NCBI RefSeq assembly: GCF_003327285.1
Contig: NZ_KZ848474.1
Location: 248,001 to 312,000 of the forward strand
DNA length: 64,000 bases
Reading direction: 5' to 3'
Source: Microbacterium sorbitolivorans
Lineage (GTDB): Bacteria > Actinomycetota > Actinomycetes > Actinomycetales > Microbacteriaceae
The position numbers were made by a program, and so were the translations under genes. Of the stretch, positions 8,154 through 16,735 are shown in pieces. The notes under the pieces are model-generated. The model was not told the DNA's origin. It did not search any database and worked only from the letters and a program-made list of their open reading frames with translations. The number at the start of each line of letters is the position of its first letter. Within the stretch, counting starts at the first letter, position 1.

Positions 8154-10238
8154 ATGCGAATCACATCGCACACTTTCCCCCGAGCGTCGGTTCGGCGTTG
8201 CATCGGCGCGGGCGCGGCGTTCGCGACCGCCGGCGCGCTGCTGTTCGTGCCGCAGGCGGCGCTCGCCGCTGACGGCGACACCGACCTGAACGCCATCGTC
8301 GCATCGACGACCGACATTCAGATCGTCGGCATCAACGACTTCCACGGCCGCATCGAGGCCGACGCTTACGGCGGACTGCCGGGCGCCTCGGGCCTCGTCG
8401 GCGCCGTTCGCGCGCTCGAAGCCGAGAACCCGAACACGCTCTTCGTCTCGTCGGGCGACAACATCGGCGCCTCGACGTTCACGTCGTTCATCCAGCAGGA
8501 CACCCCGACGATGGAGTCGCTCGGCCTCGGTGGCCTCGACGTCAGCGTTGTCGGTAATCACGAGTTCGACCAGGGCTTCGCCGACCTGACCGACCGCGTG
8601 CAGCCGTTCTACCAGCAGTTCGGTGGCGACAACGCAGAGTACGGCGCCGACCTCACGCTCGGTGCGAACGTGTACAAGAAGGGCACGACCGAGCCCGCCC
8701 TCAAGGAGTACGCGATCCGCGAGGTCGACGGCATCAAGATCGGCTTCATCGGCACGATCACCGCCGACACGCAGACGCTCGTCTCGCCCGCCGGCATCGC
8801 CGACATCGAGTTCGGCGACCAGCTCGAGGCCGTCAACCGCGTCGCCGCCGAGATCGACGACCAGGTCGACGTGACGATCCTCCTCACGCACTCGGGTGCC
8901 GAGGTTTCCGGATCCGACGACACCACCTGCACCGACATCGAGAACGAAGACACCGACTTCGGCGCACTCGTTCGCGGCGCCTCGCCGGCCGTCGACGCGA
9001 TCCTCTCGGGTCACACGCACCAGAACTACCCCTGCACGATCGAGGGTCGCCCCGTTCTGCAGACCGGCAGCTACGGCGCCAACCTGTCGAAGCTCGATAT
9101 CCAGGTCTCGACCGACAACGCCGGCGTGACCTCGCTCGTGTCGATCGACTCGTCGCTCCTGCCCCTGACCGACGAAGAGGGTAACCCCGCCTACGCCCCG
9201 GCCGAAGACGTGCAGGCCGTCGTTGACGACGCCGTCGCCTACGCCGAGATTCAGGGCAACGAGCCCGTCGGCACGATCAGCGCCGACATCCTCCGCGGTG
9301 GCGAGGTTCCCGGTGACGACCGCGGTGTCGAGTCGACGATGGGTAACCTCGTCGCCGACATGTACCTCTGGGCCACGACCGACTACGCCAAGTACGGCGG
9401 AGAAGCGGCCGACATCGCCTTCATGAACCCGGGTGGTCTGCGCGACGACCTCATCTTCGCGTCGAGCAACGTCGGAGAGGGCGACGGTGTGGTGACCTAC
9501 GCCGAGGCCGCCGCCGTGCAGCCCTTCGCCAACACGCTCACGACGAGCGAGCTGACCGGTGCCGACATCAAGGAGATCCTTGAGGAGCAGTGGCAGCCCG
9601 GCAACGACCGCCCGAAGCTTCACCTCGGTGTGTCGGACGGTTTCAGCTACGAGTACATCGAAGACGCCGCCGCCGGTGAGCACGTCGTCTCGATGACGCT
9701 CGACGGCGCCGAGATCGACCCGGCCGCGACCTACACGGTCACGACCAACTCGTTCATCGCCGCGGGTGGCGACGGCTTCACCTCGTTCTCGAACGCCCCG
9801 TACCGCGACACGGGCCTCATCGACCTCGAGGCCTCGGTCGACTACCTGAGCGAGCACGACGTTGTCGACCCGGCCCCGCTGGGCCGCGCCGTCGAGTACG
9901 TCGAGGAAGAGCCCACGCCGGAGCCCACGGTCGAGCCGACCGCTGAGCCCACCGCCGAGCCCACGGTCGAGCCGACCGCTGAGCCGACCGCCGAGCCCAC
10001 CGCTGAGCCGACCGCGGAGCCCACGGCTGAGCCGACGACCGAGCCCACCACGGAGCCCACGGCCGAGCCGACCGCTACCGCTGAGCCCACCGCGACCGCC
10101 GAGCCCACGCCCAGCGAGACCCCGGGCAACGAGCTCTCGCCGACCGGTGGCGAGATGAGCTGGGGCCTCGGCCTCGGTGCCGCGTTCATGATCGCGGCCG
10201 GTCTCGTAATCGCGACGCGCATGCGCCGCAAGGCCTAA
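8154..10238 (+). CDS. Secreted 5'-nucleotidase/metallophosphatase with LSPTG wall anchor
   Basis: A 694-residue precursor. A signal peptide ends near ALAADGD. The calcineurin-like metallophosphatase domain has GINDFHGR, SSGDNIGAS, GNHEFDQG and LSGHTHQ. The 5'-nucleotidase C-terminal domain has NPGGLRDD, YAEAAAVQPFANTL and FIAAGGDGF. About 35 Glu-Pro-Thr repeats make a cell-wall spacer, followed by LSPTGG, a hydrophobic segment and RMRRKA, a sortase signal. It probably dephosphorylates extracellular nucleotides for phosphate and nucleoside uptake. GAGGACCCC precedes ATG 8154. Codon use is less rich in GGATCC than its neighbours. Confidence 0.93.
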   Translation: MRITSHTFPRASVRRCIGAGAAFATAGALLFVPQAALAADGDTDLNAIVASTTDIQIVGINDFHGRIEADAYGGLPGASGLVGAVRALEAENPNTLFVSSGDNIGASTFTSFIQQDTPTMESLGLGGLDVSVVGNHEFDQGFADLTDRVQPFYQQFGGDNAEYGADLTLGANVYKKGTTEPALKEYAIREVDGIKIGFIGTITADTQTLVSPAGIADIEFGDQLEAVNRVAAEIDDQVDVTILLTHSGAEVSGSDDTTCTDIENEDTDFGALVRGASPAVDAILSGHTHQNYPCTIEGRPVLQTGSYGANLSKLDIQVSTDNAGVTSLVSIDSSLLPLTDEEGNPAYAPAEDVQAVVDDAVAYAEIQGNEPVGTISADILRGGEVPGDDRGVESTMGNLVADMYLWATTDYAKYGGEAADIAFMNPGGLRDDLIFASSNVGEGDGVVTYAEAAAVQPFANTLTTSELTGADIKEILEEQWQPGNDRPKLHLGVSDGFSYEYIEDAAAGEHVVSMTLDGAEIDPAATYTVTTNSFIAAGGDGFTSFSNAPYRDTGLIDLEASVDYLSEHDVVDPAPLGRAVEYVEEEPTPEPTVEPTAEPTAEPTVEPTAEPTAEPTAEPTAEPTAEPTTEPTTEPTAEPTATAEPTATAEPTPSETPGNELSPTGGEMSWGLGLGAAFMIAAGLVIATRMRRKA

Positions 10239-10257
10239 GCGCCGGATCCATCGCCCG

Positions 10258-10291
10258 AACGGGCCCGCATCCTCCGAGGTGCGGGCCCGTT
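10258..10291 (+). terminator. Hairpin terminator after the 5'-nucleotidase gene
   Basis: Perfect 12-bp GC-rich arms (10258-10269, 10280-10291) with a 10-nt loop, 20 nt after the stop. Confidence 0.7.
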
Positions 10292-10357
10292 CCGCGTACA
10301 CGCTGTGTTCACCGGGCAGACACCCCGTGACTACCCGTGGCCACAAAAATTGCACGC

Positions 10358-12574
10358 ATGTCCCGACTCCCACGCATTCTGCTTGCCTCCGGCGCTGCCT
10401 GCGCCCTGGCACTGAGCCCCGTCGTCGCCTTCGCGGCGCAGCCGGGCAGCATCGAGCCGATCTACGACGCGATCGACGACGCTCCCTTCGACCTCTCCGT
10501 TGCCGGCACCTTCGAGACCGGCATCTTCGACGCCGGCGCGAGCGAGATCGTGCAGGCCTACAAGGACCGCCTCTTCTCGGTCAACGCCGACGCCGGCACG
10601 GTGTTCGCGATCGACATGAGCGACCCCGCCAACATGACCGAGCTGTACCAGGTCGGTGCCGAGGGCGCCGTCGCCAACTCGGTCGCGATCCGCGCAGACG
10701 GCCTCGGCGTCGTCGCGCTCGAAGACGCGAACGACAAGACGGCCCCCGGCCGCGTGCTCTTCTTCGACGCGAACGCCGACGAGCCGACCATCCTCGGCAC
10801 CGTGGTTGCCGGATCCCTGCCCGACATGGTGACCGTCTCGCCCGACGGCGCCTACGCCGTCGTCGCCAACGAGGGCGAGCCGGCCGACGACTTCTCGAGC
10901 GACCCCGAGGGATCCGTGGGCGTCATCGCGCTGCCCGCCGGCATCGCGGCGCCGACGCAGGCCGATGTGCGCGTCGCCGACTTCCACGCGTACGAAGACG
11001 TCGAGCTCGACGAGTCGGTGCGCGACGCGTTCGGCCCGATCCTCAACGACGAGTTCCCGCGCTCGACCAACTGGGAGCCCGAGTACATCACGGTGCAGGA
11101 CGGCGTCGCCTACGTCTCGCTGCAGGAGGCCAACGCCATCGCGACGGTCGACCTCGACTCGGCGACCGTGACCGACGTCTTCGGCCTCGGCTTCATCGAC
11201 CGCGGCGTCGTGCCGCTCGACGCGTCCGACCGCGACCCCAAGGACGACCCGACGATCAACATCGCCACCTACCCGGGCCTCTACGGCGTGCCGATGCCCG
11301 ACGGCATCCACTCGTTCCAGTCCGGCGGCGAGACCTACATCGTCACGGCCAACGAGGGAGATGCCCGCGAGTGGGGCGACTACGTCGAGCCCGCCCGCGT
11401 GAAGCACCTCGGCGACGAGGAAGAGGCCCCCGGAACGGGGCCGCTGTGCGAGGAGATCGCCGACTACGCAGACGATGCGGCCCTCGGCCGCCTCGAGGTC
11501 ACCAAGGAGATGGGCTTCAACGAGGAGCGCGGCTGCTACGACGAGCTGTACGCCTTCGGCGGCCGCTCGTTCGCGATCTACACGACCGACGGCGAACTCG
11601 TCTTCGACTCGGGCTCGCAGTTCGAGGAGCTCGAGGCGCGCCTCTCCGAGTCGACCGACCTCGTCTTCAACTCGGGCCACGACGACAACGAGTTCGACAG
11701 CCGCAGCGACGCCAAGGGCGTCGAGCCCGAGAACCTCACCATCGGTGAGATCGACGGCCGCACCTACGCCTTCATCGGCTTCGAGCGCCTCGGCGGCGTC
11801 GCCGTCTACGACATCACGACGCCCGCCGCCCCGACGTACGTCGAGTACATCAACAACCGCTCCTTCGACGTGTCGCTCGGCGACGCCTACGAGGAGCTCG
11901 AGGACGCCGGCGCCACGGACGAGGAACTCGCCGAGCTCGTCAACTCGGTCGGCGACCTCGGCCCCGAGGGCCTCGACTTCATCGCCGCCGACGACTCGCC
12001 GACGGGCATCCCGATGATCGTCACGGGCAACGAGGTCTCGGGCACGACGACGCTCTTCACGCTGGATGGGGCGCCGACTGCGGAGCCGACCGAGGAGCCG
12101 ACGGAAGAGCCGACCGGAGAGCCGACGGAGCCCACGCAGGAGCCCACGGTCGAGCCCTCGGTCGAGCCCTCCGAGGAGCCCTCCGAGGAGCCTTCGGTGG
12201 AGCCCACGACGGAGCCTTCCGTCGAGCCGACTTCGGAGCCGACGGCTGAGCCGACCGCCGCGCCCACTTCGGAGCCGACCGCTGAGCCCACCGCCGAACC
12301 GACGGCTGAGCCCACCGCCGAACCCACGGCTGAGCCCACCGCCGAACCCACGGCTGAGCCCACCGCCGAACCCACGGCTGAGCCCACCGCCGAGCCCACG
12401 GCCGAGCCGACGGCCGGTCCGCAGGATCCTTCGCCGACCGCCGCACCCACGGCCAGCCCCGACGACGAGCTCTCGCCGACCGGCGGAGACATGGGTTACG
12501 GCCTCGCGATGGGCGCCGCCGCGCTCATCGCCGCGGGTCTCGTGATCGGACTCCGCAGCCGCCGCAAGGCCTGA
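10358..12574 (+). CDS. Choice-of-anchor I family secreted protein with LSPTG wall anchor
   Basis: A 738-residue precursor (745 if GTG 10337 is used; neither start has a clear ribosome site). After the signal peptide (about residues 1-27) there is a beta-propeller-like choice-of-anchor I region: [46 protein letters not shown] long Glu-Pro-Thr/Ser repeat region follows, then [12 protein letters not shown], a membrane segment and RSRRKA. The anchor is nearly identical in design to the preceding nucleotidase, so both are likely sorted by the same enzyme. The enzymatic role is unknown; the family is often found with phosphatases. Confidence 0.88.
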   Translation: MSRLPRILLASGAACALALSPVVAFAAQPGSIEPIYDAIDDAPFDLSVAGTFETGIFDAGASEIVQAYKDRLFSVNADAGTVFAIDMSDPANMTELYQVGAEGAVANSVAIRADGLGVVALEDANDKTAPGRVLFFDANADEPTILGTVVAGSLPDMVTVSPDGAYAVVANEGEPADDFSSDPEGSVGVIALPAGIAAPTQADVRVADFHAYEDVELDESVRDAFGPILNDEFPRSTNWEPEYITVQDGVAYVSLQEANAIATVDLDSATVTDVFGLGFIDRGVVPLDASDRDPKDDPTINIATYPGLYGVPMPDGIHSFQSGGETYIVTANEGDAREWGDYVEPARVKHLGDEEEAPGTGPLCEEIADYADDAALGRLEVTKEMGFNEERGCYDELYAFGGRSFAIYTTDGELVFDSGSQFEELEARLSESTDLVFNSGHDDNEFDSRSDAKGVEPENLTIGEIDGRTYAFIGFERLGGVAVYDITTPAAPTYVEYINNRSFDVSLGDAYEELEDAGATDEELAELVNSVGDLGPEGLDFIAADDSPTGIPMIVTGNEVSGTTTLFTLDGAPTAEPTEEPTEEPTGEPTEPTQEPTVEPSVEPSEEPSEEPSVEPTTEPSVEPTSEPTAEPTAAPTSEPTAEPTAEPTAEPTAEPTAEPTAEPTAEPTAEPTAEPTAEPTAEPTAGPQDPSPTAAPTASPDDELSPTGGDMGYGLAMGAAALIAAGLVIGLRSRRKA

Positions 12575-12590
12575 TCCCACGGGATCCCAC

Positions 12591-12622
12591 GCGGGCCCGC
12601 CCCCTTCGGGGAGCGGGCCCGC
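12591..12622 (+). terminator. Strong hairpin terminator after choice-of-anchor gene
   Basis: GCGGGCCCGC arms (12591-12600, 12613-12622) enclose an inner CCC-TTCG-GGG tetraloop stem. Confidence 0.75.
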
Positions 12623-12715
12623 GCTCGTGTCTGTGACGGGATCCGCAGCCGCAGAGAACACCCCGAAAGAGGGCGAACTCCGCGCCCGCCCAGCGAAATC
12701 GGTGAGAATATTCGG

Positions 12716-13627
12716 GTGAGTGACAACCTTCCGCGTCCGACCTGGGTCCAGGTCGTCGCCGGCCTTTTCGGCGCCGCGGCGCTCGTGCTCGCCGCCTGGT
12801 GCGTCGTCTTTATCGTGCGGGGCGTGCTATCGACGCCGGAGCTGCAGGGCTTCCTCGACCGCTATCCGGGAGACGCGCCGCAGCCAGCGTCGACGCCCGA
12901 GGGTTTCCCGGCGTGGCTGTCGTGGACGCACTTCCTCAACGCGTTCTTCCTCGTCCTCATCGTGCGCACCGGCATCCGCGTGCGCACCGAGAAGCGCGCG
13001 GGAGGGCTCTGGACGTCGACGCGCGTCAAGAAGCGCCGCATGTCGCTCGCGCTCTGGGGGCACATCGCGGTCGACTGCTTCTGGATCCTGAACGGCGTCG
13101 TCTTCGTCGTCTTGCTCTTCGCGACGGGCCACTGGGCGCGCATCGTGCCGACGAGCTGGGAGGTCTTCCCGAACGCGCTCTCGGCGCTGCTGCAGTACGT
13201 GTCGCTCGACTGGCCGACGCAGAACAGCTGGGCCTATTACAACGCGCTGCAGCAGCTGAGCTACTTCGCGATCGTGTTCCTCGCGGCTCCCCTCGCGGCC
13301 ATCACGGGCTTCCGGCTGAGCACCTTCTACCCGCCGAAGTGGGAGCGCGCGTTCTCATGGGACCTCGCGAAGCGGATCCACTTCCCCACCATGCTCTTCT
13401 TCGTCGCCTTCGTCATCGTGCACGTCGGGCTCGTGCTGACGACCGGGGTACTGCGCAACCTCAACCACATGTACGCGGGGCGCGACGACGTGAGCTGGAT
13501 CGGCTTCGCGGTGTTCGCGGGCTCGATCGTGCTCATGGTCTTCGGCTGGCGCGCGGCGATGCGCGACGACTGGATCGCGCGCCCCGCCCGCATCTTCGGC
13601 AACGTGAAGGTGCTCCCGAAGCGCTAA
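12716..13627 (+). CDS. Cytochrome b561/Ni-hydrogenase-type membrane protein
   Basis: A 303-residue protein with about five to six membrane spans and membrane-embedded histidines (SWTHFLN, LWGHIAVD, IHFPTM, FVIVHVGL) arranged as in di-heme cytochrome b domains. It probably carries electrons between quinone and a periplasmic molybdoenzyme, but no such partner is adjacent. GTG 12716 lies 6 nt after a GAGAAT -10-like box and also has GGTGAG upstream. It faces rlmN across a perfect hairpin. Confidence 0.75.
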   Translation: MSDNLPRPTWVQVVAGLFGAAALVLAAWCVVFIVRGVLSTPELQGFLDRYPGDAPQPASTPEGFPAWLSWTHFLNAFFLVLIVRTGIRVRTEKRAGGLWTSTRVKKRRMSLALWGHIAVDCFWILNGVVFVVLLFATGHWARIVPTSWEVFPNALSALLQYVSLDWPTQNSWAYYNALQQLSYFAIVFLAAPLAAITGFRLSTFYPPKWERAFSWDLAKRIHFPTMLFFVAFVIVHVGLVLTTGVLRNLNHMYAGRDDVSWIGFAVFAGSIVLMVFGWRAAMRDDWIARPARIFGNVKVLPKR

Positions 13628-13632
13628 CTCTG

Positions 13633-13683
13633 CAATTCTCCGCGCGGTCATCTGCTATTCGCAGATGACCGCGCGGAGAATTG
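13633..13683. repeat. Perfect 23-bp-arm palindrome, family P2
   Basis: Arms at 13633-13655 and 13661-13683 (CAATTCTCCGCGCGG...) are perfect inverted copies around TATTC. It lies between convergent genes and may terminate both. It matches no other palindrome in the window by eye. Confidence 0.85.
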
Positions 13684-13719
13684 ACGGCTGAGCGGGAAAG
13701 TGCGGAGTTACAACCCCGC

Positions 13720-14940
13720 TTAGACCGCGGCGGCCTCCGAGGCGCGCTCGTCCTCTTCCGTCACGACGAGCTGACCGCAGGCGCCGTCGATCTCCTTGCC
13801 GCGGGTGTCGCGGATCGTCGTCGGAATGCCCTTGTCATTGAGGCGACGCACGAACTCGCGCTGGGCGGGCAGCGTCGAGGCATCCCAGACGGATCCGGGG
13901 GTCGGGTTCAGCGGGATCGGGTTGACGTGCACCCATCCCTTACCGCGGGCGAGCAGCTTCTCGGCGAGGAGGTCTGCGCGCCACGGGTGGTCGTTCATGT
14001 CCTTGATGAGGGCGTACTCGATCGACACGCGGCGGCCGGTCTTGTCGAAGTAGGCGCGCGCGGCGTCGAGCACCTCGTCGACCTTCCAGCGCGAGTTCAC
14101 GGGGATCATCTCGTCGCGCAGCTCGTCGTCGGGAGCGTGCAGCGAGAGCGCGAAGGTGACGGGGATGTCTTCCTCGGTGAGCTTGCGGATCGCGGGCGCG
14201 AGGCCGACGGTCGAGACCGTGATGCCTCGGGCGCTCATGCCGAGGCCCTCCTTCTTGTCGACCATCGTGCGCACGGCCTGCATGACGCGGGCGTAGTTCG
14301 CGAGCGGCTCGCCCATGCCCATGAAGACGATGTTGCTGACGCGCTCGGCGCTATTGTCGTCCTCGCGCTTGCCGCCGAGCTCGCCCTTGGCGATGATCTC
14401 GTTGGCGCGCACGACCTGGTCGACGATCTCGGCCGCCGACATGTTGCGGGTCAGGCCGTTCTGGCCCGTCGCACAGAAGGGGCAGTTCATGCCGCAGCCG
14501 GCCTGCGAGCTCACGCACAGCGTGATGCGGCCGGGGTAGCGCATGAGAACCGACTCGACGAGGGCGCCGTCGTGCAGCTTCCAGAGGAACTTGATGGTGT
14601 CGCCGCCGTCGGTCTGCAGGCGTCGTACCTCGGTCAGGAGCGTCGGGAGCATGCCGTTCACGAGCTCCTCGCGGCCGTCCTTCGGGAGGTCGGTCATGAG
14701 CTCGGGGTCGCGCGTGTAGCGCTCGAAGTAGTGCTTCGCGAGCTGCTTGGCACGGAAGCCCGGCAGGCCGAGCTCCTTCACCTTCTCGACGCGCTGCTCG
14801 GGGGTCAGATCCGCGAGGTGCACCGGCGGCTTGCCGCGCTTCGGGCTCGCGAACTGCAGCAGCGGTCGCCCGCTGTTGTCCTTGCGCTGCTCCCAGCCCT
14901 CGGCCTTGGGCTTGACCTGGCGAATTCCCGACGTCGTCAT
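13720..14940 (-). CDS. rlmN: 23S rRNA (adenine(2503)-C(2))-methyltransferase RlmN
   Basis: A 406-residue radical SAM enzyme that methylates A2503 of 23S rRNA (and A37 of some tRNAs). It has [18 protein letters not shown] with the CxxxCxxC cluster motif (C-GMN-C-PF-C), [18 protein letters not shown] and the C-terminal resolving cysteine in [11 protein letters not shown]. The long open frame extending upstream is repeat DNA; ATG 14940 fits the family start. A TACCGT box ends 7 nt before the start. The upstream region is the P4 palindrome array. Confidence 0.95.
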   Translation of the reverse strand: MTTSGIRQVKPKAEGWEQRKDNSGRPLLQFASPKRGKPPVHLADLTPEQRVEKVKELGLPGFRAKQLAKHYFERYTRDPELMTDLPKDGREELVNGMLPTLLTEVRRLQTDGGDTIKFLWKLHDGALVESVLMRYPGRITLCVSSQAGCGMNCPFCATGQNGLTRNMSAAEIVDQVVRANEIIAKGELGGKREDDNSAERVSNIVFMGMGEPLANYARVMQAVRTMVDKKEGLGMSARGITVSTVGLAPAIRKLTEEDIPVTFALSLHAPDDELRDEMIPVNSRWKVDEVLDAARAYFDKTGRRVSIEYALIKDMNDHPWRADLLAEKLLARGKGWVHVNPIPLNPTPGSVWDASTLPAQREFVRRLNDKGIPTTIRDTRGKEIDGACGQLVVTEEDERASEAAAV

Positions 14941-14994
14941 GCCTTCTACGGTACGGGTTCTGCCTGATGAACGCCCGTCCTTCTGCCGTGCTCT

Positions 14995-15600
14995 CCCCCG
15001 GCCCTCCGGTCGCGCAAACTGCTCCTCCCGGATCCGCCGAAGGACAGGTTGCGCGACCGGAGGCGCGGCCCGGCCGCTCCGGTTTGAGAATCTGCTCCTC
15101 CTCGCCGGTTTTAGAGCAGATTTCCGCACCGGAACCGCGGCCCCGCCGCTCCCGTCGCTCAAACTGCTGCTCGCGGGCACCACAAACGACCGATTGCGCG
15201 ACCGGAACCGCGGCCCGCCCGCTCCGGTTTGAAAATCTGCTCCTCCCGGCGAGATCTGGAGCAGATTTCCGAACCGGAACCAGCCGCCCGCCTGTTCCCG
15301 TCGCGCAAACTGCTCTTCCCGGATCCGCTGAAGGACCGATTACGCGACCGGAACCGCCCACCCGCCGCTCCCGTCGCTCAGGCTGCTCCTCCCGGGCACC
15401 ACAAAGGACCGATTGCGCGACCGGAGGCACGGCCCGACCGCTCCCGTTTGAGAATCTGCTCCTCCTCGCCGGTTTTGGAGCAGATTTCCGAACCGGAACC
15501 AGCCGCCCGCCCGCTCCCGTCGCGCAAACTGCTCTTCCCGGGCACCACGAAGGACCGATTGCGCGACCGGAACCGCGGCGAACAGCCGATTGGGCGACCG
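14995..15600. repeat. Eight-unit alternating palindrome array (family P4, types A and B)
   Basis: Units begin near 15006(A), 15077(B), 15147(A), 15221(B), 15294(A), 15367(A), 15441(B) and 15514(A), a period of 70-74 bp. Type A is an imperfect hairpin with GTCGCGCAAACTGCTC on the left and GATTGCGCGACCGG on the right. Type B has GTTTGAGAATCTGCTCC on the left and GGAGCAGATTTCCGAACCGG on the right. Both share CTGCTCCTCC in the left arm. It fills the 735-bp gap between the divergent rlmN and LLM genes. Its open frames are repeat translations, not genes. Confidence 0.85.
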
Positions 15601-15675
15601 GAACGGCCCGCCCGCCGGTTGTGGGGCCGCCACAAACGAAGCGGCCGTGACAGCAAATGTTGGCAGGCTGGACGC

Positions 15676-16638
15676 ATGCAGATCGATCTGGGCGTCAGAG
15701 ACGCCGCACCAGATAATGCCCTCGCCGCCGCCCGCCGCGCAGAAGCCGGCGGCTTTGATGGGATCCAGTTCCCCGAGCTCGCGCACGATCCCCTCGTCGC
15801 GTGCGCGCTGGCGGGCTCCGCGACCGAACGGATCCGCACCGCGACGAGCGTGACCGTCGCGTTCGCGCGCAACCCAATGGTCGTCGCGCAGGCGGCGAAC
15901 GACGCGCAGCTCGCGTCGCACGGCCGCTTCTCGCTGGGCCTCGGATCGCAGGTGAAGGCGCACATCGAGCGCCGCTTCTCGATGCCGTGGACGGCCCCCG
16001 CGCCGCGCATGCGCGAGTTCATCGGTGCCGTGCGGGCGATCTGGCGCTCGTGGGAGTCGGGCGAGAAGCTCGCATTCGAGGGCGAGCACTATTCGCACTC
16101 GCTCATGACACCGATGTTCTCGCCGGGTCCGAACCCGCACGGATCCCCCGACATCTGGCTCGCCGCCGTCGGCCCCGCGATGACAAAGCTCGCGGGCGAG
16201 GCCGCCGACGGATTCATCGCCCACGCGTTCACGACCGCCGACTACATCGAGCAGGTCAGCCTGCCGGCGCTCGCGGAGGGCCGCGACCGCACCGGCCGCG
16301 AGAGCACCGACGTCATCGTGACCCCGTTCGTCGTCACCGGATCCGACGAGGCCGCCCGCGCCGCCAGCGAGCGGGCGGTGCGCGAGCAGATCGCGTTCTA
16401 CGGATCCACGCCCAGCTACCGCGGCGTCATGGAGCTGCATGGTTGGGAGGACACGGCCGACGCGCTTCACGCTGCAAGCCGGCGCGGCGAGTGGTCGGCG
16501 ATGGGATCGCTCATCACCGACGACATGATGTCGGCGTTCGCGATCGACTGCCCGAGCCCCGACGTCGAGGCGCTTCGGCGCGCCGTCGAGGAGCGCTTCG
16601 GGCTCTCCGCTCACCGCGCCTGCATCACGCTCGGATAG
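15676..16638 (+). CDS. LLM class F420-dependent oxidoreductase
   Basis: A 320-residue luciferase-like TIM barrel: GVRDAAPDNALAAARRAEAGGFDGIQFPE, TSVTVAFARNP, FSLGLGSQVKAHIERRF and DIWLAAVGPAMTKLAGEAADG. These enzymes use reduced F420 (or FMN) to act on unknown substrates; the TIGR03617-like pattern favours F420. ATG 15676 follows a CAGGCT box by 6 nt. Consistent with F420 synthesis genes elsewhere in the window. Confidence 0.85.
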   Translation: MQIDLGVRDAAPDNALAAARRAEAGGFDGIQFPELAHDPLVACALAGSATERIRTATSVTVAFARNPMVVAQAANDAQLASHGRFSLGLGSQVKAHIERRFSMPWTAPAPRMREFIGAVRAIWRSWESGEKLAFEGEHYSHSLMTPMFSPGPNPHGSPDIWLAAVGPAMTKLAGEAADGFIAHAFTTADYIEQVSLPALAEGRDRTGRESTDVIVTPFVVTGSDEAARAASERAVREQIAFYGSTPSYRGVMELHGWEDTADALHAASRRGEWSAMGSLITDDMMSAFAIDCPSPDVEALRRAVEERFGLSAHRACITLG

Positions 16639-16735
16639 CCCGCGATGCCCGTTATTCCGCGAATGTCACCGAATCGTGAGACGCAACCGGCGGGCCCGCG
16701 CCTGTATCACAGCCAGGATCCAGTAAGTTGACCGC

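Noticed and set aside
14995-15600. CRISPR array
   Set aside because: Regular spacing invites the call, but the whole ~73-bp unit is repeated and palindromic; there are no unique spacers, short identical direct repeats or cas genes.
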